Assembly: GCA_964511075.1 (NCBI GenBank)
Contig: CAZEDM010000011.1
Coordinates: 20,150-84,149, forward strand
DNA length: 64,000 nt
Direction: 5' to 3'
Source: CAZEDM01 sp964511075
Lineage (GTDB): Bacteria > Zixibacteria > MSB-5A5 > RBG-16-43-9
Positions 9,302 through 16,849 of the stretch are shown piece by piece (positions within the stretch are counted from its first letter, which is position 1; each line of letters starts with the position of its first letter). The position numbers and the translations under genes are program-made. Under the pieces are notes generated by a model. That model had not been told where the DNA came from and searched no databases. It saw nothing but the letters and a program-made list of their open reading frames with translations.

Positions 9302-9624
9302 TTTCCTCATAAAATATCTATCAGCCACTCCTTAAGCTTTTAAGAGACAAGGGATTAGTAGATTGGTTTACCTGGAAAAGCCGTCAATATCATATTTTGA
9401 AATATAATATATAGCTGCCTGCATTCTTATGATGATTTCTATGATTTTTTAAGCGTTTAGCTCGTCAAGAAATTAGGAAAATAAACGAGCCTCCTAATCC
9501 TCTCCTTTAAGTTCATCTTACTAAGCGACTTATACATAATGGCTTAAAAAAATAAAATAAGGCCAAATTTTTTCTTGACAAAAATAGTATTTTTGATATA
9601 TAATATTAGTTTAAAGAGGAAGTT
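9302..9624. other. Non-coding gap upstream of rpsU
   Basis: No gene is visible between rsmE and the rpsU leader. The right part is AT-rich and holds the rpsU promoter at 9575-9604. I see no strong hairpin or T-tract terminator for the rsmE operon in the remainder. Confidence 0.7.
9575..9604 (+). promoter_or_regulatory. Sigma70 promoter of rpsU-yqeY
   Basis: A perfect TTGACA (9575-9580) and a perfect TATAAT (9599-9604) are separated by 18 bases in an AT-rich stretch. It is well placed for a transcript starting near 9612, just upstream of the small leader frame at 9625. Confidence 0.75.
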
Positions 9625-9681
9625 ATGAAAAATCAAAATTTAACGAATAGAAGGCGTGAAAGGGGGTTAGAGATGAAATGA
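9625..9681 (+). CDS. Possible 18-residue leader peptide coupled to rpsU
   Basis: A short frame (ATG 9625, 18 codons, stop 9679-9681) encodes MKNQNLTNRRRERGLEMK. It has a good ribosome-binding site (AGAGGA, about six bases upstream) and its stop overlaps the rpsU start in an ATGA arrangement. The rpsU ATG itself has only a GGGGG about 11 bases upstream. Translational coupling or a regulatory leader would explain this. It could also be chance: it is very short and no homology can be claimed. Confidence 0.35.
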   Translation: MKNQNLTNRRRERGLEMK

Positions 9682-9875
9682 CCGTGGTCAGAATTCGGGA
9701 TGATGAGAGTTTCGAGAAGGCCTTGAGACGCTTTACTAAATCCTGCGAAAGATCTGGCATCTTAGCAGACGTTAGAAAGCATCAGCATTTCGAGAAGCCA
9801 TCCGAGAAACGGAAAAGAAAAATGGCAGCGGCCAGGCGTAAAAGCCGGCGCAGATTTTACGAGGAACAGATTTAA
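9678..9875 (+). CDS. rpsU: 30S ribosomal protein S21
   Basis: A 65-residue, strongly basic small-subunit protein. The start MTVVRIRDDESFEKALRRF and the Arg/Lys-rich tail are typical of S21, which helps start-site selection near the anti-Shine-Dalgarno. Its stop overlaps the yqeY start by one base (TAATG). rpsU-yqeY is a common bacterial pairing. Confidence 0.93.
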   Translation: MTVVRIRDDESFEKALRRFTKSCERSGILADVRKHQHFEKPSEKRKRKMAAARRKSRRRFYEEQI

Positions 9876-10330
9876 TGGACCTCAAGCAGAAGATCGATCA
9901 GGACATGAGAACAGCACTGAAGTCGGGTGATAAGCTGAAACTGAATATCACCCGACTTCTTAAATCTGAGATACGCTATAAGGAGATAGATAAAGGCGAA
10001 GAACTGTCAGAGGAGGAAGTAACGGAAGTTCTTTCCTCTTCAGTCAAAAGGCACCGGGACTCCATAGAACAGTTCAGAAAGGGCGGCAGAGAAGATCTGG
10101 TAAAAAAGGAAGAGGAAGAGCTGAGTCTGATCCTGGGTTATATGCCGCCCCAGCTCAGTCAGGTGGAAATAGAGAAACTGATCGAGGAGTCCATCGCGGA
10201 GGTCGGAGCAGAAGGCGAGAAGGATATCGGAAAGGTAATGAAAACCCTGATGCCCAAGGTCAAGGGAAGGGCTGATGGCAAGACAGTTAACCTCCTGGTT
10301 GCCTCCAAGCTAAAGACCAGTCAGGAATGA
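9875..10330 (+). CDS. yqeY: YqeY/GatB-YqeY domain protein
   Basis: A 151-residue helical protein of the YqeY family, related to the tail domain of the amidotransferase subunit GatB, which grips tRNA. The sequence MDLKQKIDQDMRTALKSGD, the SSVKRHRDSIEQFRKGGR segment and LGYMPPQLS are characteristic. Proposed to act on tRNA-dependent processes, but its precise function is unsettled in the family. It is translationally coupled to rpsU and followed by a strong terminator. Confidence 0.9.
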   Translation: MDLKQKIDQDMRTALKSGDKLKLNITRLLKSEIRYKEIDKGEELSEEEVTEVLSSSVKRHRDSIEQFRKGGREDLVKKEEEELSLILGYMPPQLSQVEIEKLIEESIAEVGAEGEKDIGKVMKTLMPKVKGRADGKTVNLLVASKLKTSQE

Positions 10331-10357
10331 AAAGCTGTTTTGAATACTCATTTTTAG

Positions 10358-10394
10358 GCGTCACTTTTCAAATCAGAAGAGTGGCGTTTTTTTT
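10358..10394 (+). terminator. Rho-independent terminator after yqeY
   Basis: A 12-pair stem (10358-10369 with 10376-10387, three G-T pairs) closes a six-base loop and runs into eight T residues (10387-10394). It ends the rpsU-yqeY transcript. Confidence 0.85.
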
Positions 10395-10543
10395 GATTTA
10401 AAAAGGACTTGCGAAGCTCCAGCGGGGAGTTAAATTATAGAAGAATTGGAGCCCAGGTTGAGGTCAATATGGGTCTATCGATTTATTTTTATTCGTGGTT
10501 ATGACCTTGGGTCGATAAAAATTTAATGTGAAGGGAGGGATTT

Positions 10544-11185
10544 ATGAACTGGATCGATTATGTTTTAATCGCCCTGCTTCTGGTAGCGGTCTTCATCGGC
10601 TCGAAGCGGGGGCTGTTCTCCGGGATTATGGGGACAATCGGTCTTTTTCTGGGTGTCATCGTCTCGGTAAATTACGTAGATGTCATTACTCTTAGGGTTT
10701 TATCCAATATGAGGGTGTCTCCAGTGGTGGTCTCCTTTTTCACCCTGATATTTCTCTTTGCCATAATTTATCTTGTAGTCAAGTTTATAGGCTTTTTATT
10801 CTATAAGGTGGCTTCTTTAAACCCCCTGGGAAAGATCGACAAGTTCGGCGGAGCTATTTTCGGCATATTTCAGGGATGGATGGTCTTGGGTTTTTTCCTA
10901 ATCCTTTTGATCTTTCCCCCTTTACCCCTTAGTTTGACCAACAAGATAGACACCTCTTTTCTGGGACCTTTGATCCGGGGCTCGGTTCCACTGATATATC
11001 AGGAATCAGTGTTTCTGCATCCGGGGAACGACTCCTTTGTGTCAAAGTTAAAGATCGCCTTGAAACAGGAGTCGCCTGAGGGTGTGAAAAGCCCCTGGGA
11101 GGCTTTGGGAAGGACACCGCCTGAGAGAACTAACCGGGCTGAGATAATTGCCCAGGATCTGGAGGAATACTTCGGAGACAGGTAA
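10544..11185 (+). CDS. cvpA: CvpA family membrane protein
   Basis: A 213-residue protein with four N-terminal helices and the CvpA pattern: MNWIDYVLIALLLVAVFIG, then KRGLFSGIMGTIGLFLGVIVS, and a third and fourth helix around NPLGKIDKFGGAIFGIFQG. The last 80 residues are soluble. CvpA proteins are linked to colicin V export in E. coli and to envelope stress more widely; the mechanism is unclear. The ATG has GGGAGGG six bases upstream. It precedes mutS2, as in many bacteria. Confidence 0.85.
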   Translation: MNWIDYVLIALLLVAVFIGSKRGLFSGIMGTIGLFLGVIVSVNYVDVITLRVLSNMRVSPVVVSFFTLIFLFAIIYLVVKFIGFLFYKVASLNPLGKIDKFGGAIFGIFQGWMVLGFFLILLIFPPLPLSLTNKIDTSFLGPLIRGSVPLIYQESVFLHPGNDSFVSKLKIALKQESPEGVKSPWEALGRTPPERTNRAEIIAQDLEEYFGDR

Positions 11186-11250
11186 ATAATTCTTTGTCCA
11201 CAGTTTATATAGTTTAGAAGTTTAAGAGTTTTTGTTGACTTGAGGTAATT

Positions 11251-11287
11251 AACCCCTAACCCCTTTAACCCTTTAGCCCTTGAGCCT
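11251..11287 (-). repeat. Degenerate tandem 8-base repeat abutting mutS2
   Basis: On the minus strand this stretch reads as degenerate units of GGGTTAAA/GGCTCAAG type. The same kind of unit occurs perfectly at 29576-29607, and looser versions lie in many gaps (25486-25520, 30243-30275, 35497-35510). Here it occupies the place of the expected mutS2 ribosome-binding site. Confidence 0.6.
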
Positions 11288-11290
11288 TCC

Positions 11291-13648
11291 TTGGATGAGC
11301 ATACTTTAAAGGTATTGGAATTTGACAAGATAAAAAAAATTTTAGAATCGAAGTGCCTTTCTGAACTGGGCAGAGATAAAATAGCCTCTCTTTTACCGGT
11401 CACGGAGGAAAACCTAATCTTAAAATGGCAAAGGGATACCACTGAGCTAAAAGAGATATTACAATTCGAGGAGAGTTTTCCTCTATATTCGATTTCCGAT
11501 CTTTCGCCTGCTTTCAAGAAAGCGGAGATGATCGGAGGGTATCTGGAACCCAGGGAATTTTTGAAAATAGAGGAGATGCTCAAGCTTTGCCGTTTCCTCT
11601 TGAAATTCATCCAGGGCAAGGAGAGAAAGTATCCGCAGATAAATTCCTTGATCTCCAGGCTCAAAAGATTCGATGAGCTTTCCTCTGCTATAAACAAGGC
11701 TATTGATTCCTCGGGCGAGATAAAGGATAACGCCACCTCCGCTCTTTTTTCCATCAGGCGGGAGAAGAACACCAATCGCGATAAAATCCTGGACAAGTTG
11801 CATAACGTTCTGAAGATTAAAAAAAGAGAGTCCCAGGATGAGATCATCACCTTAAGGGAGAGCAGGTACGTGGTCTCGATTCCGGTGGAGGAGTTTCAGA
11901 AAAGCAAAGGGATCGTGCATGACCGCTCCAGTTCCGGAGCCACTCTTTTTGTGGAGCCTTTGCCGGTGGTGGAGCTGAATAACAGACAGAGGGAGCTGGA
12001 GATAGAGGAGAAAAACGAGATAGAGAAAATTCTAAAAGGGATAACCTCCCTGGTAAGAAAAGACCTGGAGGAGTTAAGGACCTCCCTGGAGGTGATCGCA
12101 GAGCTGGATTTTGTTCACGCCAAGGCTCTGCTCTCCCTGGATTATAAAGGGAATGAGCCCCAATTCAATGCGGAAGGGTTCCTCGAGCTGAAGAATGCCC
12201 GGCATCCTATGTTATGTCTTTCCACCTCGATTCCCCAGGAGGAGATAGTGCCTCTTTCCTTGGAGTTAGGTAAAAAATTCAGAGTTCTCATCATAACCGG
12301 ACCTAATACCGGAGGGAAAACAGTAGCCTTGAAAACCTTAGGGATTTTAGCTCTTATGGCTCAATCCGGACTGCATATCCCAGGAGATCCAGGCTCTACC
12401 GTTCCTTTTTTCAAGCAGGTCTTTGCAGATATAGGAGACGAGCAGTCCATAGAGATGTCCTTATCCACTTTCTCCTCCCATATAAGCCAGATAATCAGGG
12501 CACTCACAAATGCTGACGAGTACAGCCTGGTCCTGTTGGACGAGCTGGGGGCAGGCACAGACCCAAAGGAGGGGGCAGCTTTAGGAGAGGCAATAATTTT
12601 AGACCTTCTCCAGAAAAATGCCAAAACCGTTATCACCACTCATCAGGGTGTTTTGAAAACCTTAGCCCAGCTTTATCCAGAGGTGGAGAATGCTTCTCTG
12701 GAGTTTGATAAGGAGAGCCTGAAACCCACTTACAGGTTTCATATCGGATATCCGGGAGGGAGCTACGGGATAGACATCGCTAAAAAATTGGGTATGCCGG
12801 AGAATGTAATCCAGAGATCCTCTGAGCTTTTAGGCACCCAGGAAAGGGATCTGGGACTTTTAATAGAGGAGCTGGAGAAAAATCTAAAAGTGGTGAGGGA
12901 AAACAGAAAGGTGCTTGAGGAACAGAAAAGACTCTCAGGGGAGCTTTTGAATCTTTATCAGGACAGGTTAAAAAAGTTAGAAGAAAGTAAAAAGGAGTTC
13001 AAGACTAAGGCTCTCAAGGAATCCAGGGAGTTGGTGGAGAAAACCAGGGTGGATATAGAGCATCTAATAGCCGAGCTGAAGAAAACAAAAGCTCAGAAGG
13101 AAAGCATAAAACAGGCTCATACTTTCCTTGAAGAGAAGAAAAAAGATTTAGAAAAAGAGCTGAAAAGCTCAGATGAGAAAATCACACGCGCGGACGAGAG
13201 GATAGAAATTGGAGACAGAATATGGATCAATTCTCTGGAGATCGAGGGAGAGGTTTTAGCTGAGGTTGACAGGTCCGGCAAGGTAAAATTGAGGATTGGA
13301 GATTTTACCTATACCGTGGATCGGGACGAGTTATCTAAAATAGAAGGTGAGAAGAAAACACCTGCGAGTTCAACCAGGTACGAATTACATTCGATTAAAG
13401 AGATTTCGCCGGAGATAGATTTAAGAGGAATGACTGCGGACGAGGCTATGGATAAGGTGGATAAGTATTTAGATGACGCCTACTTGGCTGGCTTATCCGA
13501 GGTCGTCTTAATACACGGCAAAGGGACCGGTGCCCTGAGAAAGAAGTTAGGTGAATTTCTAACCGGGCATCACAGGGTTCAGGAGACCAGAATGGGAAGC
13601 CTGGAGGAGGGTGGAATGGGTGTGACGATTGTAAAGTTGAAAGATTAG
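11291..13648 (+). CDS. mutS2: Endonuclease MutS2
   Basis: A 785-residue MutS2, full length. It has a core and lever region (1-310), the ATPase with Walker A GPNTGGKTVALK and Walker B LVLLDELGAGTD, a long charged coiled coil (about 510-630), and a C-terminal Smr nuclease domain (IDLRGMTADEA...VLIHGKGTGALR). MutS2 suppresses recombination or rescues collided ribosomes, depending on the species. The frame opens at TTG (11291), giving MDEHTLKVLEFDKIK, the usual opening, but no Shine-Dalgarno is seen: a CCCTTTAA-type repeat abuts the start. No in-frame ATG gives a better start. Confidence 0.92.
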   Translation: MDEHTLKVLEFDKIKKILESKCLSELGRDKIASLLPVTEENLILKWQRDTTELKEILQFEESFPLYSISDLSPAFKKAEMIGGYLEPREFLKIEEMLKLCRFLLKFIQGKERKYPQINSLISRLKRFDELSSAINKAIDSSGEIKDNATSALFSIRREKNTNRDKILDKLHNVLKIKKRESQDEIITLRESRYVVSIPVEEFQKSKGIVHDRSSSGATLFVEPLPVVELNNRQRELEIEEKNEIEKILKGITSLVRKDLEELRTSLEVIAELDFVHAKALLSLDYKGNEPQFNAEGFLELKNARHPMLCLSTSIPQEEIVPLSLELGKKFRVLIITGPNTGGKTVALKTLGILALMAQSGLHIPGDPGSTVPFFKQVFADIGDEQSIEMSLSTFSSHISQIIRALTNADEYSLVLLDELGAGTDPKEGAALGEAIILDLLQKNAKTVITTHQGVLKTLAQLYPEVENASLEFDKESLKPTYRFHIGYPGGSYGIDIAKKLGMPENVIQRSSELLGTQERDLGLLIEELEKNLKVVRENRKVLEEQKRLSGELLNLYQDRLKKLEESKKEFKTKALKESRELVEKTRVDIEHLIAELKKTKAQKESIKQAHTFLEEKKKDLEKELKSSDEKITRADERIEIGDRIWINSLEIEGEVLAEVDRSGKVKLRIGDFTYTVDRDELSKIEGEKKTPASSTRYELHSIKEISPEIDLRGMTADEAMDKVDKYLDDAYLAGLSEVVLIHGKGTGALRKKLGEFLTGHHRVQETRMGSLEEGGMGVTIVKLKD

Positions 13649-13683
13649 GGAAGAAGTGAGATGTAAGACGTGAGATGAGAGAT

Positions 13684-13706
13684 GTAGGGCAAACCTTCAG
13701 GTTTGC
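13684..13706 (+). repeat. GTAG-foot palindrome (AAACCT type)
   Basis: GTAGG followed by GCAAACCT, two bases (TC) and AGGTTTGC, a perfect 8-pair stem. It has the same GTAG foot as the RAYT-associated elements near 33 kb. A relative of the stem occurs at 34254-34343. Confidence 0.7.
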
Positions 13707-13717
13707 TAAAAACGTGG

Positions 13718-13738
13718 CGTCGGGCTTTATGCCCGACG
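13718..13738. repeat. GTCGGGC palindrome
   Basis: CGTCGGGC and GCCCGACG pair perfectly around a five-base loop. Related stems occur at 23316-23334, 32485-32504, 44038-44076 and 57290-57309. Confidence 0.65.
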
Positions 13739-13770
13739 GAGATGAGAAAATGTGAGATAGAAAAAAGAAA

Positions 13771-13807
13771 TAACCTCTCCCTAACCCTCTCCTTAAAAAG
13801 GAGAGGG
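13771..13807. repeat. CCTCTCCTT palindrome, uninterrupted form
   Basis: A conserved lead (TAACCTCTCCCTAA) followed by CCCTCTCCTT, a three-base loop and AAGGAGAGGG. The same lead and stem recur at 25242-25300, where the loop holds a 23-base insert, and in part near 60537-60560. Confidence 0.7.
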
Positions 13808-13837
13808 AACCGATGTTGCGAAATACCGTGAGATATT

Positions 13838-15580
13838 ATGTCAAATTTCATACCGGATGAGCTGATAAATCAAATCAGGGAAGCCAATGACATCGTCGAG
13901 GTTATCTCTGAATACGTTCCCCTGAAAAAAAGAGGGAAGAATTACACCGCTCTGTGTCCTTTTCATCCGGAGAAAAAGCCCTCTTTTTCTGTCAGCCAGG
14001 AGAAGCAGATCTTCTACTGCTTTGGCTGCGGAAAGGGTGGAAATGTCTATACCTTTTTGATGGAACACGAGAAGTTCAGCTTCTTCGAGGCTTTGAAGCT
14101 TCTGGCCAAAAGGGCAAACATCTCACTGCCTAAAAGACCTTTGGACAGAGTAGAAACAGAAGCTCTGGATTTGATATTTTATGCCAATCGCATAGCCAAT
14201 GAGTATTTTCAGCTTTCTTTAAACCGCAGTAAGAAAGCTAAGGATTATCTAAAAAGCAGAGGTTTTTCGCCTGAGACCATTGAGCTTTTCTCCATCGGGT
14301 ATGCACCCCCTGAGTGGGAGGGGTTGATAAGGTTCTCCAAGGAAAAAGGAGTAAAACCAGAATCGCTTTTAGCTGCGGGTTTAGTGATAGAAAGAGAGAA
14401 GAAAGAGGGGTATTACGACCGCTTCAGGAATCGGATAATCTTCCCCATATTTAATCTCAGCCAGAAAACCATCGGATTCGGCAGCCGGGTGATCGATGAT
14501 AAGGACGAGCCCAAATATCTCAACTCCCCGGAGTCACCGGTGTATCAAAAAGGGAAGACCCTTTACGGTTTGAATCTTTCCAAGGACGTTATCCGGGAGA
14601 AAAAAGCGGCTGCGCTGGTGGAGGGTTATATCGATCTTATAAGCTTGTATCAGGCTGGTGTTAAGAACGTGGTTGCCGCCCTGGGAACCTCCTTCACTCA
14701 GGATCAAGCACGGTTGATCTCCCGTTACGCCGAGAAGGTCTACCTGCTGTTCGATTCGGACCGGGCTGGAGAATCGGCAGTATTTCGAAGCGTGGATCTT
14801 CTTTTCGATTCAGGCGTAGAGGTGATGGTGGTGGTCTTTCCTGCAGGAGAGGACCCGGACAGCTTCGTAAGGAAATCCGGGATCAAGGGATTAGCCCGGA
14901 AACTCAGAGAAGCCAGAAGCTTTGTGGATTTCAAAAAGGAGTCACTGCCGGATGAGTTCAATAATCTGCCTATGGTCGAGCAGGAAAAGGTTATCAAGGA
15001 GCTGGCTGAAACTGCCAGTCGCATCAAGAACCAGTTATGGAAGGACCTCTTTATAAATAAGATTGCCCAGTCCTTCAGGATAAGCGAGAAGATTATCTGG
15101 AACGTGCTTAAAAGGTCGGGCTCGAAAGAAACCGGTCAAAGGCTTAAGCTGGAACAGAAGCCCGGGGGATTGCATAAGCTGGAAAGAGAGCTTTTGAAGC
15201 TTTTGCTTGAAGACAGCAGTCTGATCAGCCGGGTTAAGGCCAGATTAAACCAGGAGGATTTCTATTTCCCGGAAGACGGGAAACTTTACGGGTTGATTTT
15301 AAGCCATTCCCGGAAAGGGAAAAGCTTTTCGCCTGCGGCACTGATAGACAGAGTAGAAGATCAAAAACTCAAAGCCCTAATCACCGAGATAGCTACTCTG
15401 GACCTGGGAAAGGCTGAGCCAGAGCTGATGTTAGAGGATTATCTGAGAAAGCTTGAGCTTACCAGGAAGTCTGTACAGATGAAGAACTTGAAGGAAGAGA
15501 TAAAGACAGCCTGGAACAAGGGGGATAAGGAAAAAGCTGAGGAACTAACGGTTAAGCTGCAGAATTTGATCCGGGAGTGA
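13838..15580 (+). CDS. dnaG: DNA primase DnaG
   Basis: A 580-residue primase that makes RNA primers for replication. The zinc-binding domain has Cys40, His43, Cys61 and Cys64 (CPFHPEKKPSF, YCFGCGKGG). The RNA polymerase domain follows, then the TOPRIM core with VEGYIDLISLYQAG and LLFDSDRAGESA. The C-terminal helicase-interaction region (about 430-580) is less conserved. No rpoD follows, although dnaG-rpoD is a frequent pair elsewhere; two tRNA genes come next. No clear Shine-Dalgarno before the ATG. Confidence 0.93.
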   Translation: MSNFIPDELINQIREANDIVEVISEYVPLKKRGKNYTALCPFHPEKKPSFSVSQEKQIFYCFGCGKGGNVYTFLMEHEKFSFFEALKLLAKRANISLPKRPLDRVETEALDLIFYANRIANEYFQLSLNRSKKAKDYLKSRGFSPETIELFSIGYAPPEWEGLIRFSKEKGVKPESLLAAGLVIEREKKEGYYDRFRNRIIFPIFNLSQKTIGFGSRVIDDKDEPKYLNSPESPVYQKGKTLYGLNLSKDVIREKKAAALVEGYIDLISLYQAGVKNVVAALGTSFTQDQARLISRYAEKVYLLFDSDRAGESAVFRSVDLLFDSGVEVMVVVFPAGEDPDSFVRKSGIKGLARKLREARSFVDFKKESLPDEFNNLPMVEQEKVIKELAETASRIKNQLWKDLFINKIAQSFRISEKIIWNVLKRSGSKETGQRLKLEQKPGGLHKLERELLKLLLEDSSLISRVKARLNQEDFYFPEDGKLYGLILSHSRKGKSFSPAALIDRVEDQKLKALITEIATLDLGKAEPELMLEDYLRKLELTRKSVQMKNLKEEIKTAWNKGDKEKAEELTVKLQNLIRE

Positions 15581-15677
15581 CCTTTAACTCCAAAAAGGAG
15601 AATGAGGTTAGACGTATACAGATAATACTCGGATTTTTTGAAAGAGAGAAAATTATAAAAAGAATAGAAAAAATTTC

Positions 15678-15705
15678 TTGACTGGTAGCTGTTTTTTGAT
15701 AATAT
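15678..15705 (+). promoter_or_regulatory. Probable tRNA promoter
   Basis: TTGACT (15678-15683) and TAATAT (15700-15705) are 16 bases apart and lie about 22 bases upstream of the first tRNA. Confidence 0.55.
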
Positions 15706-15726
15706 ATTTCTGGCAAGTGTTACTTA

Positions 15727-15800
15727 GGGCCCATAGCTCAGTTGGTTAGAGCAACTGACTCATAATCAGTGGGTCCCAGGTTCAAGTCCTGGTGGGCCCA
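15727..15800 (+). tRNA. tRNA with CAT anticodon, probably tRNA-Ile2 (lysidine type)
   Basis: A complete 74-base cloverleaf: 7-pair acceptor (GGGCCCA with TGGGCCC), D arm GCTC/GAGC, anticodon arm ACTGA-CTCATAA-TCAGT, T arm CCAGG-TTCAAGT-CCTGG, discriminator A, CCA not encoded. The anticodon CAT fits elongator Met or Ile2. The C4-G69 and C5-G68 pairs resemble the pairs read by TilS in tRNA-Ile2, so I favour Ile2, but elongator Met remains possible. Confidence 0.9.
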
Positions 15801-15805
15801 GGAGA

Positions 15806-15875
15806 AAGTGGCTAAGTGACCGAGTGATAAAGTGATTAGTTAATCACTCTATCACTAATCACTTCTTCACTTTAA
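15806..15875. repeat. GTGATTAG/TCACTAATCAC repeat between the tRNAs
   Basis: The spacer between the two tRNAs is an internally repetitive palindrome built on GTGAT(T)A: AGTGATTAG-TTAATCACT and a second copy of the TCACTAATCAC arm. It could fold in the precursor transcript or belong to the dispersed palindromes of the window. Confidence 0.5.
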
Positions 15876-15880
15876 TGTAT

Positions 15881-15957
15881 GGGCGATTAGCTCAGTTGGT
15901 TAGAGCGTTCGGTTCACATCCGAAAGGTCATCCGTTCGAATCGGATATTGCCCACCA
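15881..15957 (+). tRNA. tRNA-Val (CAC)
   Basis: A complete cloverleaf: acceptor GGGCGAT with ATTGCCC, D arm GCTC/GAGC, anticodon arm TTCGG-TTCACAT-CCGAA with anticodon CAC, T arm ATCCG-TTCGAAT-CGGAT, discriminator A and an encoded CCA end. Confidence 0.95.
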
Positions 15958-16074
15958 TTTAAACTGCCAGCAGTAGTCAGTTCACGGTTCATAGACAAGG
16001 GAGAATGGATGTCTGGTTTTCTTGGCAAGAAAATTTCCTCTAATTGCTCAGGAGTTTTAAGACCGAGTATTAAT

Positions 16075-16105
16075 AAAAAGTGCACGATGAAAAGTGCACT
16101 TTTTT
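16075..16105 (+). terminator. Terminator after the tRNA genes
   Basis: AAAAAGTGCAC (16075-16085) pairs with GTGCACTTTTT (16094-16104) around an eight-base loop, and the T-run completes a rho-independent terminator. It ends 33 bases before the next gene. Confidence 0.75.
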
Positions 16106-16137
16106 GTTTTCCATTAACTGATTTAAGGAGTTTTTGA

Positions 16138-16848
16138 ATGCAAAAGGAACTGGAGGTTTTATTAAGATTGCAGGAGATCGATTATGATTTAATGGAGCTA
16201 GAAAGATCCAAGGATTATCTCCCGGATATGATCAATAATTTGAAACGGGAGATAGAAAATACTTCCAACGCTCTGAAGGAGTCAGAGGAGAGGCTGACCC
16301 AGCAGACCCTGCAGCGTAAAAATCTGGAACTGGATCTGGAGCAGACCAATGCGGAGTTGGAAAAACTTCAGAAGCAGATGCGGGACATCAAGACCAACCG
16401 CGAGTACGATGCCCTGGTCACGGAGATATCCAGTCGCAAGCTGAAGATTTCAAATACGGAGGAGGAGCTGTTAAAGGCTTTGACCGAGATAGATGAGCTC
16501 CAGGACAAGATCAAGGAGTACAAGGAAAAATTGGCGGAGGTGGAGAAGAGTAATCAGGCTCAGTTACACAGCTTGCAGAAAGAGCTGGATTCCATCGGGA
16601 CCAAAATCAAGCAAAAAGAGGATGAGAGGAAGAACATCTCGGTGAGAATGAACAAATACATATTATCGACCTACGAGCGGGTAAAGAAGGTCAAAGGCGG
16701 GTTGGCGGTTGTGCCGGTGAAGAAAAGAGCCTGTAGCGGCTGTTATAAATCTCTACCCCCGCAGAGAATTCAGGAGATAAAGAAAGGGGACGCCCTGATC
16801 ACCTGCGATAGCTGCGGCAGGATTTTAATCTGGATGGATGAGGAGTGA
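16138..16848 (+). CDS. Coiled-coil protein with C-terminal C4 zinc ribbon
   Basis: A 236-residue protein. Residues 1-185 form a long antiparallel coiled coil rich in Glu, Lys and Leu; the tail carries a zinc ribbon, CSGCYKSLPP then CDSCGRILIW. This is the CT398/zf-RING_7 type, reported to bind flagellar or secretion ATPase-associated and sigma54 factors in a few species; its general role is not settled. An AAGGAG site precedes the ATG. The stop is one base before the guaB start, so they are probably co-transcribed. Confidence 0.75.
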   Translation: MQKELEVLLRLQEIDYDLMELERSKDYLPDMINNLKREIENTSNALKESEERLTQQTLQRKNLELDLEQTNAELEKLQKQMRDIKTNREYDALVTEISSRKLKISNTEEELLKALTEIDELQDKIKEYKEKLAEVEKSNQAQLHSLQKELDSIGTKIKQKEDERKNISVRMNKYILSTYERVKKVKGGLAVVPVKKRACSGCYKSLPPQRIQEIKKGDALITCDSCGRILIWMDEE

Positions 16849-16849
16849 T

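Noticed and set aside
10999..11850. A 283-codon open frame on the minus strand across cvpA and mutS2
   Set aside because: It is antisense to two well-supported genes, has a Ser/Leu-rich composition typical of reverse-frame shadows, and matches nothing I recognise.
15727..15800. The CAT-anticodon tRNA as initiator tRNA-fMet
   Set aside because: The first acceptor pair is a normal G-C match and the anticodon stem lacks the three consecutive G-C pairs of initiator tRNAs.
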